64,000 bases of DNA, from assembly GCF_000613125.1 (NCBI RefSeq), contig NZ_HG964497.1, positions 2,536,528-2,600,527 on the forward strand, read 5' to 3'. This document shows positions 51,178 to 61,900 of this stretch, one piece after another (position 1 is the stretch's first letter; each line of letters begins with the position of its first letter). This DNA comes from Bacillus sp. EB01 (lineage in GTDB: Bacteria > Bacillota > Bacilli > Bacillales > Cytobacillaceae). A program made the position numbers and the translations under genes. Below the pieces are notes generated by a model. The model ran no database searches. It was given only the letters and a program-made list of their open reading frames with translations, and was not told where the DNA came from.

Positions 51178-53133
51178 ATGCCACACCAACATTTAAAACA
51201 AATAGGGGATTGGAAAAACAGGCAATATTCCTTTTTCATTCTTGCCGTCGTCCTCTTTTGGCTAAAAACCTACAGTGCTTATCTTATTGAATTTAATCTT
51301 GGAATTGATAATGGACTCCAAAAATTCCTGCTGTTCCTAAACCCGCTTAGCTCAGCCTTATTTTTCTTTGGTATAGCTTTGCTCTTTCGCAAGAAAGTCC
51401 AATTCTGGGTGATAACAGTAACCAACTTGATTTTATCTTTTCTGCTCTACGCAAATATTGTGTATTACAGGTTCTTCGATGACTTCATCACATTGCCCGT
51501 GCTCATGCAAGCAAAAGTCAATGCAGGCCAGCTCGGTGATAGTGCTGCATCGCTGATGGGCCCATTGGATATTTTTTATTTTACGGATACAATTATCCTG
51601 GCAGTTCTTGCCTATAAGGCAATTGGACGGTTCAGGGAACCAGGCAAGCGCGCCTTCCGGATTGCAATGCTGTTTGCTGTTACTACATTCCTTTTCAATT
51701 TGGGTCTCGCTGAAAAGGATCGTCCACAGCTATTGACAAGGTCTTTTGACCGCGCATACCTCGTAAAATATCTCGGTACGTATAACTTTACCATTTACGA
51801 TGCGATTCAAAACATACGCTCTTCCAGTGAGCGCGCACTCGCTGACAGTAACGATATTACCGAAATCGAGAACTACAGAAAAGCGAACTATTCAGAACCA
51901 GACCCTAAGCTTTTTGGTAAAGCTGAAGGTATGAATGTCGTCTATATCGCGCTTGAATCATTGCAAAGCTTCATTATTGATTACAAGCTAGAAGGCCAGG
52001 AAGTAACACCATTCCTGAATTCCCTTGCTAAGGATGATAACACGTTCTACTTCTCGAATGTGTACCACCAGACCAGCCAGGGGAAAACATCCGATGCTGA
52101 ATTTCTAATGGAAAACTCGCTTTACCCTATGACTCAGGGTGCCGTTTTCATTAACAAAGCTCAAAACACATTCCATGCCATGCCGGCCATCCTTAAGAAC
52201 CAGGGTTATACATCCGCGGTTTTCCATGGAAACTATAAAACATTCTGGAACCGGAATGTCATGTACAAGGCCTTGGGCTATGATGAGTTTTACGATGCCG
52301 AATATTACACCATGAAAGACGAAGAAGTGAAGAACTATGGATTGAAAGATAAGCCTTTCTTCAAGGAATCGATCCCGATGCTGGCAGGGATGAAGCAGCC
52401 TTTCTATACTAAATTCATTACGTTGTCTAACCATTTCCCATTTGAAATGGATCCGGGTGATACGGACTTCCCGTTAGGTACCACAGGGGATGATGTTGTT
52501 GATAATTATTTCACTTCGGCAAACTATATGGACCAGGCAATAGAACAATTCTTCAACGATTTGAAGTTAAATGGACTGTATGAAAATACAATGTTTGTGT
52601 TATACGGAGACCATTACGGTATTTCCGAAAACCATAATGAAGCAATGGCACAGGTGATTGGTGAAGAAGTGACTCCATTAAAGAATATGGAGTTGCAAAA
52701 GGTTCCTGTTATGATTCATATTCCTGGAGTTAAAGGCAAGCAGATAGAGAAGTTTGGCGGCCAAATCGATGTGCGCCCAACTGTCCTGCATTTGCTCGGC
52801 ATTGACTCGAAAGATTACATGGAGCTTGGATCAGACCTTTTATCACCTAACCATCATGAAGTTGTTGGATTCAGGAATGGTGACTTCACCTCACCTGAAA
52901 TCACTCAAATTAGTGATAAGTGCTATAACACTTCAACAGGTGAACTGATCGAAGAAGAATCAGAACTGTGCCTGGAGTATTCCGAAAAGGTTAAAACAGA
53001 GCTTCAAATGTCAGACGAATTGGTCTTGAAGGACTTGCTAAGATTCTATACGCCTAATGGATTCAAGCCAATAAATCCTGAGGATTATGAGTATATCAAG
53101 GAAGACGGACCAGTTAGCGATACAGAAGAATAA
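51178..53133 (+). CDS. Lipoteichoic acid synthase family protein
   Basis: A 651-residue membrane enzyme. Five membrane segments cover about 15-200, then an extracellular sulfatase-like domain that transfers glycerol-phosphate from phosphatidylglycerol to build lipoteichoic acid. Predicted metal and catalytic residues: E260 in YIALES, nucleophile T304 in GKTSDAEF, D478-H479 in LYGDHYG. Bacillus species carry several paralogues (LtaS, YfnI, YqgS, YvgJ) and I cannot say which this is. ATG 51178 has GAGAGGAG 7 nt upstream. Monocistronic. Confidence 0.88.
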   Translation: MPHQHLKQIGDWKNRQYSFFILAVVLFWLKTYSAYLIEFNLGIDNGLQKFLLFLNPLSSALFFFGIALLFRKKVQFWVITVTNLILSFLLYANIVYYRFFDDFITLPVLMQAKVNAGQLGDSAASLMGPLDIFYFTDTIILAVLAYKAIGRFREPGKRAFRIAMLFAVTTFLFNLGLAEKDRPQLLTRSFDRAYLVKYLGTYNFTIYDAIQNIRSSSERALADSNDITEIENYRKANYSEPDPKLFGKAEGMNVVYIALESLQSFIIDYKLEGQEVTPFLNSLAKDDNTFYFSNVYHQTSQGKTSDAEFLMENSLYPMTQGAVFINKAQNTFHAMPAILKNQGYTSAVFHGNYKTFWNRNVMYKALGYDEFYDAEYYTMKDEEVKNYGLKDKPFFKESIPMLAGMKQPFYTKFITLSNHFPFEMDPGDTDFPLGTTGDDVVDNYFTSANYMDQAIEQFFNDLKLNGLYENTMFVLYGDHYGISENHNEAMAQVIGEEVTPLKNMELQKVPVMIHIPGVKGKQIEKFGGQIDVRPTVLHLLGIDSKDYMELGSDLLSPNHHEVVGFRNGDFTSPEITQISDKCYNTSTGELIEEESELCLEYSEKVKTELQMSDELVLKDLLRFYTPNGFKPINPEDYEYIKEDGPVSDTEE

Positions 53134-53137
53134 TATT

Positions 53138-53171
53138 AAGAGCGAAAGGGATATCCCTTTCGCTCTTTTTT
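53138..53171 (+). terminator. Terminator of the LTA synthase gene
   Basis: GAGCGAAAGGGAT directly joined to ATCCCTTTCGCTC, then TTTTTT. Confidence 0.92.
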
Positions 53172-53400
53172 ATTGGTTTAGCTTCTTCACTGTTATCTTG
53201 CTTTTCCTAGGCGATTTCTACCACATTTTTTGCTTTTTCTACCTGAGTCTCCGAATAATTCAACGTTATTCAATTCCTAAACCACTTTCCAGCCGGTACT
53301 GTAACGAAGGCACCTCAACGCTGCTGCCTGGTTCTTTATTTTCCCGGAGTAAAATGTATGGTACGATAAAAGAACATATATTCCCCAGAAAGGGGTGACA

Positions 53401-55683
53401 ATGATGGAGGCTATCAATATATCTGCAAGGGCACTTGCTGAGTATGTTTATAGAAGTGGTAGCATTGAATTTGGGATTCGCCCGCAGACGGCAATGATAG
53501 AAGGGACAAGAGCTCACCAACTGATCCAGAAAGGCTATCATGAGGAAGATCAGAAAGAGGTGCCGCTTCGATTTAACATTTCTGCTGAAGGACTGGATTT
53601 TATCGTTGAAGGACGCTGTGACGGATTGCTTGTCAGGGATGGCTATCTGGTTATTGATGAAATTAAATCAACGGCAGGCAGCCTGAAATGGATTGAAGCT
53701 GATTCATATCCTGTCCATTGGGCACAGGCGAAGTGCTATGCCTATGCTATTGCCTTAGAACACGACCTTGAGGAAATTGACATCCAATTGACCTATGTAC
53801 AAAGGGGTACAAACGATACAAAGATTTTCATCTCTACTTTTTCAATAGTGGAGCTTGAAGAGTTCCTCCATTTTGCGTTAAAGGTTTACGCTCCTTTTGC
53901 AAAAATGAAGCTTTCACATTTTGAGAAAAAGATAGGGTCCGCTAAACGTCTCGAATTTCCACACTCAGCCTACAGGCAAGGCCAGCGTCTTCTCGCAGGT
54001 ACCGTTTACCGGAGCATTAAGGAAGGGAATACCTTATTCGCCAACGCTCCTACTGGTATCGGAAAAACGATATCTACGCTTTTCCCAAGTATAAAAGCAA
54101 TCGGCGAAGGGGTCATAGACCATATCTTTTACATAACTGCGCGCACAACAACCAGGCATGCCGCCGAAGAAGCTCTATCGTTAATGGCTGCCAATGGGCT
54201 GCATTTAACTTCGGTCACAATTACGGCAAAGGATAAAATCTGTTTCAGGGAAGATGAAGGATGTCCGGGAGAAGGCTGTCCATTTACAGAAGGCTACTAT
54301 GATCGAATAAACGAAGCAATTCTTGATATCTATGAACATGAAACGAGGATAAATCGTACGGTCCTGGAACATTACGCGAGAAAACATCAATTGTGCCCAT
54401 TTGAATTTTCATTGGATGTAGCTTATCACGCCGATGCGGTTATTTGTGATTATAACTATATTTATGACCCCCGTGTTTCCTTAAAAAGGCTTTTTGATGA
54501 GAAGAAAAAGCGTACAGCACTTCTTGTTGATGAGGCACATAACCTACCGGATAGAGCGCGGGAGATGTTCTCAGCCGTCCTAGAAAAGCAAGGCTATCTC
54601 GCCGTTAAAAGAGACTATAAAAAATCAAACTCCGGATTGTCAAAATCTGCTGGCAAAATCAATCAGTATTTTGTGGATAGAAAGAAAGAACTTGAAGGCA
54701 GGCATGCGTTTTTGCTGGAAGGTGTTCCAGAGGATTTGCTCGAAGCCATTGAGGAGTTTGCTGATGAAGCCGAAGCAGAGTTGGTAAAAGGCCAGGAAGT
54801 TTCCGAGGAATTACTTGATGCGTTCTTTTCGGCACAAAATTTTATCCGGACTGCCGGATTTTATAATGAGAAGTATTGCGCATATTTTTCACACGAACGA
54901 AATGAAACGTCAGTAAAGCTGCTTTGCCTTGATCCTTCAGAGCTGGTAAAGAAGGCGGGCAAAGCGTTCAGGAGTAAAATATTCTTTTCGGCTACTCTCG
55001 TACCAGGAGACTATTTTAAGGAAATGCTCGGAGCGGAAGAGGAAGATGAGGTTATTTCCATACCATCGCCGTTTAGCAGAGAGCAGGTTGACGTATTTAT
55101 TAGCCCGTTGTCAACGCGCTACAAAGTAAGGGATGCATCTTATTCGCCGATCGCCGAAATGGTTGAGATGCTGGTTAAAGAAAGGCCGGGTAACTATTTT
55201 TGCTTTTTTCCTTCATATCTCTATCTGAAGGAAGTATCTGAACGGTTTAATCCAGGGGAAGAAATAGATGTTCTCATCCAGCAATCACAAATGACCGAGG
55301 AGGAACGTGATCAGTTTCTAAGCAACTTTGAAGCGGGCCGCGCAAGGAGTCTCGTTGCTTTTGCGGTAATGGGAGGCATTTTTTCAGAGGGTGTCGATCT
55401 TCCTGGTGACAAACTGAATGGGGTTATTATTACTGGTGTCGGGCTTCCTCAGCTGTCCTTTGAGCGGGATATTTTGAAACACTATTATACCTCCATTGGG
55501 AAAAATGGCTATGATTATTCATATACCTTCCCGGGACTCGTCAAGGTTCTCCAGGCAGGCGGCCGCTTGATTCGCTCGGAGGAGGATACCGGGACAATCT
55601 TGCTAATTGATGACCGCTTTTTGCAAAAAAAGTATCTTAACCTATTTCCGAATGAATGGAAAGAGTTCACGATATTAAATTAG
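53401..55683 (+). CDS. PD-(D/E)XK nuclease fused to an XPD/DinG-type iron-sulfur helicase
   Basis: A 760-residue protein. Residues about 1-175 form a RecB/Cas4-like nuclease domain with D74 (GRCDG) and E87-x-K89 (DEIKS). From about 195 comes an XPD-family helicase: Walker A APTGIGKT near 216-223, an iron-sulfur cluster from C281, C288, C293 and C332, DEAH at 377-380, and late motifs FSEGVDLPGDKL and QAGGRLIRSEED. It should unwind 5'-3' and may cut DNA, in repair. ATG 53401 is chosen for its 6-nt spacing to AAGGGG. Monocistronic, terminator at 55690. Confidence 0.88.
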   Translation: MMEAINISARALAEYVYRSGSIEFGIRPQTAMIEGTRAHQLIQKGYHEEDQKEVPLRFNISAEGLDFIVEGRCDGLLVRDGYLVIDEIKSTAGSLKWIEADSYPVHWAQAKCYAYAIALEHDLEEIDIQLTYVQRGTNDTKIFISTFSIVELEEFLHFALKVYAPFAKMKLSHFEKKIGSAKRLEFPHSAYRQGQRLLAGTVYRSIKEGNTLFANAPTGIGKTISTLFPSIKAIGEGVIDHIFYITARTTTRHAAEEALSLMAANGLHLTSVTITAKDKICFREDEGCPGEGCPFTEGYYDRINEAILDIYEHETRINRTVLEHYARKHQLCPFEFSLDVAYHADAVICDYNYIYDPRVSLKRLFDEKKKRTALLVDEAHNLPDRAREMFSAVLEKQGYLAVKRDYKKSNSGLSKSAGKINQYFVDRKKELEGRHAFLLEGVPEDLLEAIEEFADEAEAELVKGQEVSEELLDAFFSAQNFIRTAGFYNEKYCAYFSHERNETSVKLLCLDPSELVKKAGKAFRSKIFFSATLVPGDYFKEMLGAEEEDEVISIPSPFSREQVDVFISPLSTRYKVRDASYSPIAEMVEMLVKERPGNYFCFFPSYLYLKEVSERFNPGEEIDVLIQQSQMTEEERDQFLSNFEAGRARSLVAFAVMGGIFSEGVDLPGDKLNGVIITGVGLPQLSFERDILKHYYTSIGKNGYDYSYTFPGLVKVLQAGGRLIRSEEDTGTILLIDDRFLQKKYLNLFPNEWKEFTILN

Positions 55684-55689
55684 TATTCA

Positions 55690-55730
55690 TAAAAAAGGGT
55701 GTCCGAGCCATTAGGTCGGGACACCCTTAT
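55690..55730. terminator. Bidirectional terminator
   Basis: AAGGGTGTCC, loop, GGACACCCTT with an A/T-tract on both sides, between convergent genes. Confidence 0.88.
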
Positions 55731-55736
55731 TCATAT

Positions 55737-56207
55737 TTATCTTTTACTAAAACCTTCCTCAGCCATATACTCCAGTACTTCACGATAATCGCCGAAGCTT
55801 TCTTCGAGATTGGCACCAAAATACACATTCCATAGCTCATCTTCGTTGATGACGATCAGTTTTTGATTTTCTTTATTTACCCATGATTCTTCCAAGGAGC
55901 CATTCGGTTGTTCAGAGCTTTCTTCTTCCTCGCCGGACATCAGGGCAATCGTTTTGGAAATCAGTTCCCGGAGCTCTTTTTCTGTGAAATCCCTGATATT
56001 GACGAGTCCCTTTTGTTCAATCTGATAGCCAGGCTGTCCTGCTGCATAAACGTAGCCATTCCCATTTGGATGCAGATGATAGATTACATTCTTTTTTTCG
56101 GTGGCACTTTCTTCAAATTGGAAATTGACACGGCCTAACGAAACATCTTTACGTGTTAATTCCGGAAAAGATTCTATGATTGCAAGTTTTTGTTCAAACG
56201 TTAACAT
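55737..56207 (-). CDS. Hypothetical protein, 156 residues
   Basis: A soluble acidic protein: MLTFEQKLAIIESFPELTRKDV, then beta-like NVIYHLHPNGNGYVYAAGQPG, then an acidic helical part and NEDELWNVYFGANLEESFGDYREVLEYMAEEGF. I do not recognise it. The ATG at 56207 has GGAGG 4 nt upstream; the frame to 56234 adds an unlikely lead. Convergent with the helicase gene. Confidence 0.6.
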   Translation of the reverse strand: MLTFEQKLAIIESFPELTRKDVSLGRVNFQFEESATEKKNVIYHLHPNGNGYVYAAGQPGYQIEQKGLVNIRDFTEKELRELISKTIALMSGEEEESSEQPNGSLEESWVNKENQKLIVINEDELWNVYFGANLEESFGDYREVLEYMAEEGFSKR

Positions 56208-56338
56208 ATAGCCTCCAGCAAGTTGAATTTTCATTCAGTATAACAATCATTGAGGGTTGCCGCAAATGCATGCTCTCTGAATGAAAATAAGGAAAGCGGG
56301 GAATAAGTCAAAAGAGCGAATTAAAAGGAGGCAGTATT

Positions 56339-57184
56339 ATGGAGAACGAATACGAGAAGAAAATTATCCCTATGACAAGCATTAATTCTGGAATTGGTGA
56401 ACAAGTGACGGATGATTTATACTATTTTCCGATCCAGATTGTCAATGTTGTGTTTTATGGCCAGCCTGGTGAAGGCAACGATTGGGTCCTGATTGATGCA
56501 GGAATGCCCAGATCAGCGGATACTATTATAAACGAAGCTGAGGAGCGGTTTGGGATAGACACCCCTCCGAAGGCGCTAATTTTGACACATGGCCACTTTG
56601 ACCATGTCGGGGCAATTGTTGATCTCATTGAAAAATGGAATATGCCTGTGTTCGCCCATCCTCTTGAGCAGCCTTTTTTGACTGGCCAACAGGACTACCC
56701 GGAACCAGATCCAACTGTAGAGGGAGGCATGCTGGCAAAAATCTCACCTTACTATCCAAATGAAGCAATCGTGTTGGATCGTAATCTAGAACTGCTTCCC
56801 GGCGATGGGACCGTTCCCTTTATGGAAGGCTGGAAATGGATTCATACTCCTGGGCATACTGAGGGACATGTGTCTTTGTTCAGAGAATCGGACCGTTCAC
56901 TTATTGCGGGAGATGCCTTCGTTACCGTCAGGCAGGACTCTCTCTATAAGGTTTTCACTCAAGAAATGGAAATCACAGGGCCGCCTCGCTACCTGACAAC
57001 CGATTGGGCAACCGCGAAAGCTTCTGTTCAGGCATTGGAGGCACTGAAGCCGAAAGTAGCGATCACTGGGCACGGCCGTCCTGTCAATGGTGAGGAGCTT
57101 CTAGTTGGACTCCGGAATCTTGCGGATCAATTTGATTCAATAGCTGTTCCCGACTACGGTAAGTATGTGGATGGGGAGAAATAA
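56339..57184 (+). CDS. MBL-fold metallo-hydrolase
   Basis: A 281-residue metallo-beta-lactamase-fold protein with the dinuclear metal motif HGHFDHVG, a third His in HTPGHTEGH, the bridging Asp in LIAGDAF and the last His in ITGHGRP. The chemistry is hydrolysis; the substrate is unknown. GGAGGCAGTATT leads to the ATG. Monocistronic, followed by a tandem repeat. Confidence 0.88.
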   Translation: MENEYEKKIIPMTSINSGIGEQVTDDLYYFPIQIVNVVFYGQPGEGNDWVLIDAGMPRSADTIINEAEERFGIDTPPKALILTHGHFDHVGAIVDLIEKWNMPVFAHPLEQPFLTGQQDYPEPDPTVEGGMLAKISPYYPNEAIVLDRNLELLPGDGTVPFMEGWKWIHTPGHTEGHVSLFRESDRSLIAGDAFVTVRQDSLYKVFTQEMEITGPPRYLTTDWATAKASVQALEALKPKVAITGHGRPVNGEELLVGLRNLADQFDSIAVPDYGKYVDGEK

Positions 57185-57190
57185 AATAGT

Positions 57191-57352
57191 TTTTCAAGGA
57201 CATTTTGACTTTCTGGAGAAGCCTATTGTCCCTGAAATTGACTTTCGAGGACATTTTCACTTGATGAGTGACCCATATTGTACTTGAAACAGTATTTCAA
57301 GGACATTTCCACTTGGTCAGGTACCTATTTTGTCCTTGATATAAGGAAAATA
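57191..57352. repeat. 51-52-bp hairpin repeat, three units
   Basis: (A/G)AGGACATTT starts at 57196, 57247 and 57299. The third unit pairs CAAGGACATTT with TTTTGTCCTTG around a 20-nt loop. The geometry equals the arrays at 2706 and 28712. Confidence 0.85.
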
Positions 57353-57380
57353 AAGCAAGCCATTTGTACCTAATCCCCAT

Positions 57381-57416
57381 AAAACAGGGCATCCGCTCCA
57401 AATCGCGGATGCCCTT
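57381..57416 (-). terminator. Terminator of the dipeptidase gene
   Basis: On the minus strand GGGCATCCGC, loop, GCGGATGCCC, then TGTTTTAT, 4 bp after the stop codon. Confidence 0.88.
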
Positions 57417-57419
57417 ATC

Positions 57420-58799
57420 TTATCGTTTTAGAACATCAGTCAGTTTAAACAAATAGCTTCCTATGACCTCTAGTCCTTTGTCGAAGTTTTCCAGATTGAA
57501 ATGCTCGTTCGGTGCATGGAAGTTCTCATCAGCCAGCCCGAAGCCCATTAAAACAACCGGAATCTGAAGAATTCCACTGAAGTCGGCAACGATTGGGATG
57601 GAGCCGCCTCCACGGATATAAGCTGTTGGAACACCATAAACTTCTTCGTAAGCCTGGCCTGCTGCCTGGATTACAGGATGATCAAAAGGAGTGATGAATG
57701 CAGCTCCCTTGTCAAATTGTGAAACTGAAACAGTCACACCTTTTGGAGCGACTTTTTTCACATGAGCTTCAAGCAGGTCGGCAATTTCTTGTGGGTCCTG
57801 GTCGGGAACAAGCCGGCAGGTTATTTTTGCATAGGCTTCTGAAGGAATGACTGTTTTAATTCCGTCGCCCTGGAAACCTCCGTAAATTCCATTTACCTCA
57901 AGAGTCGGCCGTGCATAAATACGCTCTAGCGCTGTAAAGCCTTCTTCGCCGAAAAGCTCGGGGACACCGAGCTGGCCGCGCAAAGCTTCTTCACTCTGGT
58001 TTAAGCTTTCGAATTCAGCACGCTCTTCATCCGAAAGCTGACGGACCTTATCATAAAATCCATCCACACTAATTACACCATTTGAACCTCGAAGCGAGGA
58101 AAGGATTTCTACAAGTGCATGGAGCGGGTTTTGGACGGCGCCGCCATACAGCCCCGAATGAAGATCCCCCGCGGCACCTTTCACATCAATCTGTATTCCA
58201 GCCAGTCCGCGTAATCCATAAACAATCGCAGGCTTCCCGCGTTCAAGCATAGTAGTATCTGAAATAACCAATACATCCGCAGCAAGAAGCTCTTTATTTT
58301 CTTCGACAAAAGAAGGGAGAGTCGGGCTTCCGATTTCTTCTTCACCTTCAATAAGGAACTTAATATTTACAGGCAGCTTGCCAACTGTTTGAAATATTGC
58401 CTCAACAGCCTTCATGTGCATGAAAATCTGGCCTTTGTCATCACTGGAACCACGTGCATATAACTTGCCTTCACGTATCGTCGCCTCGAAAGGAGGGCTA
58501 TCCCAAAGTTCCACCGGGTCAACCGGCTGTACATCATAATGCCCATACACTAGTACGGTCGGTGCGCCCTCAGCCTGAATCCATTCCCCATAAACAATTG
58601 GATGGCCTTTACCAGTAAACACCTCTGCCCGGCTGAGCCCAACTTCCTTTAGCATCGCAGCCGTCCAATTAGCCGCGTTAAGCATTTCCTCACGGTAAGA
58701 GGGGAGGGCTGAGATACTTGGGATGGCTAGGTACTCGGTTAGCTCTGCTAAATGCTTATCACAATTATGTAGAAAATAGTCCTTTAGTTTTTGATTCAA
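57420..58799 (-). CDS. M20 family dipeptidase
   Basis: A 459-residue zinc peptidase of the carnosinase-like M20 branch. Metal and catalytic motifs: YGHYDVQP, then SSDDKGQ, EGEEEIGSP and, in the lid domain, DLHSGLYGG; the last ligand is in NEHFNLEN. It cleaves dipeptides in the cytosol. TTG start with AAAGGAGG 7 nt upstream. Monocistronic. Confidence 0.9.
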   Translation of the reverse strand: MNQKLKDYFLHNCDKHLAELTEYLAIPSISALPSYREEMLNAANWTAAMLKEVGLSRAEVFTGKGHPIVYGEWIQAEGAPTVLVYGHYDVQPVDPVELWDSPPFEATIREGKLYARGSSDDKGQIFMHMKAVEAIFQTVGKLPVNIKFLIEGEEEIGSPTLPSFVEENKELLAADVLVISDTTMLERGKPAIVYGLRGLAGIQIDVKGAAGDLHSGLYGGAVQNPLHALVEILSSLRGSNGVISVDGFYDKVRQLSDEERAEFESLNQSEEALRGQLGVPELFGEEGFTALERIYARPTLEVNGIYGGFQGDGIKTVIPSEAYAKITCRLVPDQDPQEIADLLEAHVKKVAPKGVTVSVSQFDKGAAFITPFDHPVIQAAGQAYEEVYGVPTAYIRGGGSIPIVADFSGILQIPVVLMGFGLADENFHAPNEHFNLENFDKGLEVIGSYLFKLTDVLKR

Positions 58800-58963
58800 T
58801 TGAATTCCTCCTTTGCTTTCATTTTAAACTTCTATACCCGAAAGAAAAACACCTTTTAATTATACATTTTTTAAAAAAAGATTGAAAATTGAGTTTAGAT
58901 GTGTAAAATTACACTTAAGGAGTAATTTTTGGATAACCTACCAAGTTTTTCAGGGGGATGAAT

Positions 58964-61900
58964 ATGGAGTCTAATCAGAGAGAAGAAGAGAGGCAGCTTT
59001 TTAGAAAAGTATTATTTGATATGAGAAACAAAGGATATATCGAGCCTGAAATTGCCAATAACGTTGGCAAAGCACATCTGCAGTATCATCTCGACCTTTT
59101 GGAGGAGGCTGCATTGCAAGAGACTGACCAGATTAGTTCTCAACCCAAGACTCCTGTTCAGCTGTATCCAAAACCTACCGTCAAGAAAACAGCAGAGCCT
59201 TCTGCTGGAAAAGTCGAACTCCCTGCAACGCCCAAATACGTGCCAAAACCTAAAAAGGTACTTACATCTGAACAAATCCGTGAGCGCAATATTAGCTGGC
59301 TGTTAAACATCGGCGTTATATTCCTTTTAATTGGCGGCTTGTTTGTTGCAACAAGCAATTGGGAGTCAATGAGCTCACTTATGAAGAGCAGTTCCATCGC
59401 TCTTGTCTCTCTGGTATTCTTTGGGTTTGCTTATCTTTCGGAAAAAGTGCTGAAAATTGAAAGGACAGCGTTCGCATTTATCATCCTCGGCAGTTTGTTT
59501 TTACCAATTTTTGTCCTATCCCTTGGATGGTTTGGTCTGCTAGGTTCTTATTTATCAGTTGATGGGGAAGGAAAGTTCTTTCTTGGTTTTTTAGGCAGCT
59601 TTTTCCCAGCACTTGTTTATATTGCTTTTGCAAAAAAGAAATCATCCAGGCTTTTCGTCTGGTTCTCATTCGTTGCGTTTTCTTTCGCTGCGGGTTTCCT
59701 GCTGGCAGCATTAAAGCTAGGAATTGACTATTTTTATCTGGGAATTATGCTTTATAATGCATTGTTCATTTTTGTATATTTCACATACCGTAATCGCGAG
59801 TCACTTAAGATTTTTGCAAAAGAATTCCCGGTCTACATTCAGGCCAATTTGATTCTTTCAACTTTGTTAATGCTCTTCTTTTATGATAATGAACTTTTCT
59901 ATAGCTTCAATTTGATTCTGACAGCTTTTGTCTATCTGTCGATGATGTTTGTCAGTGGCAAAAAGGAATATCATTTCATATTCAGCGCGATGATTGTTTA
60001 TGGTGCGTACCAGCTAATAGAACATTCGGTTTTTGAAACAGTTGATGCGATTTTTTATGCGCTGCTTGCATTTGGATTTGTTTTTGTACCAAAAGCATTA
60101 AAAGGAGCCTTCTTGCTAGAACGTGCGTTCAGATATACAAGTGCCGCAGTTTCCATTCTCGCCTTTTTGTATATTACAATTGAAGGCTTCCTGGTAAGGG
60201 GGGGAGAAGCATCAATCGTCCTCCTAATTGCCTATTTGATTATTGCGGGAAATTTCTTATTCCTATTCTCTATTGAAAAAAAACGATTGTTTCCATATTT
60301 AAGTGCCGCCTTCCTTGGTTCTGCTTTTTTTGAAGCTTCGGGGCTGTTCGATACCTATGTGCTTGAAGTAAGCTTTCAGTCAGCTATTTTTACAGCTGGG
60401 TTACTGCTGTTTGGGCTAATTGGCTGGCTTGGTACGAAAAAGCCTATTAATATGCTAAGGCAACCAGCGAGGGAACTTGGCCTAACAGCAATGCTGTTTT
60501 CTATAATTCTCGCCCAGGGGTTTCAGGAATGGCTGGAACTTGGGATTATGCTATTGTTTTTTGGTGCTGCCGTGCTTGGGCTGCGGAAACTGGATGACAG
60601 AGCGGTGGTTAAGCACGTGGCAGCCTGGGCAGCACCTCTTTCTTTCGGATTGTCGGTTATAGCCTTTTGGCAAAGGGCAGGGATTCAAAATGCATTTATA
60701 GATATAGACCTTGGATCCCCTGTTTATTTTGGAATCTCAGGTGCAATCCTGCTCCTAGTATCCATTATTGTTTTGAAAACACGTGACAGTGAACTTGAAA
60801 AGACCTTCTTTTATACAGGGCAGGGGATGTATACACTAGGCATTTTGTTGCTGAGCAGCGGTGGCAGCGATCCTGATTGGGTCCGTCCCGGACTTATGCT
60901 TGGAGGAATTCTATGCTATTGGATTCTGTTCAAACGGCAAACGCAACAGTGGTCTTCAATTTTGCTGGGTGTTGTTGTCCTAAGTTTTTATTTTTCGGCA
61001 GCAGCATCGGCTAATGGTCAGCTTCAGCTTTCAAATTCAATAAACTCGATTATCATACCTGGCGGGGCAGTGTTCTTGCTGCTGCTTTCACTTGGTTTTA
61101 GGAATAGGAATCGACTTCTTTATTGGGGATTTGCATGGCTTGGCCATCTAGTATTGCCCTTCACTTTGGCGCTGTCCTGGGCGGTCGATTCTGATTGGTC
61201 TTTACTCAGTTTCCTTTTGGCAATAGCAATTTACACAATCAGCAGCCTTCTGACCGAAGACTTTAGGAAAAAAATTATTTTCTTGTATACTGCTTATATC
61301 ACAGTATTTATATCCGTATACAAGGTCCTCGATTTTTCTATTGACGGATATTACGGGAACTATGAATACCCGATTGCCAGCATGATATTTATATTGAGTT
61401 GGATGTTTTTAAAAGGAAAAGTAAAGGAATGGGCAGCCTATTATATTTCCGGGTTTTCAATGTTAGGTATTGGGTTTATGTGCTTTACCTATCCATTTAC
61501 ACAGCTAGCGTTCACCGTAACAGTTCTTTACGGAATTGGAACTCTGTTATTCCTTCACAAAAACAAACTGGATGTACTTGGATTTGTTCCACTGCTGCTA
61601 ATATTTTTTGCCTCAATAGAATTTGCCGCTGGTTCGTCTTTTTCAGACACATTAATCTTCATTGCGGCAGGTGCCGCAGGCCTGGTCCATGTGGCAGCAG
61701 GTAAGTATGTCTATTCAAAACTTTATCAGGGAATTGGGGATTTTAAAAAGCTTGAAATTGACTCGTATACAATAGTTTCATTCCTTTACTTCACCTATAT
61801 GTATCAGTTTGCAGATAAGGCACTCTGGATGGCTCCGTTGCCTGGATTGTTCATCGCTATTACCGTATGGCTGCAAAAGAGCCGTGTTGACAAAGCTATT

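Noticed and set aside
53401..55683. Part of a CRISPR or phage-defence cluster because of the Cas4-like nuclease domain
   Set aside because: The neighbours are an LTA synthase and an MBL hydrolase, with terminators on both sides; the fusion occurs as a single repair-type gene.
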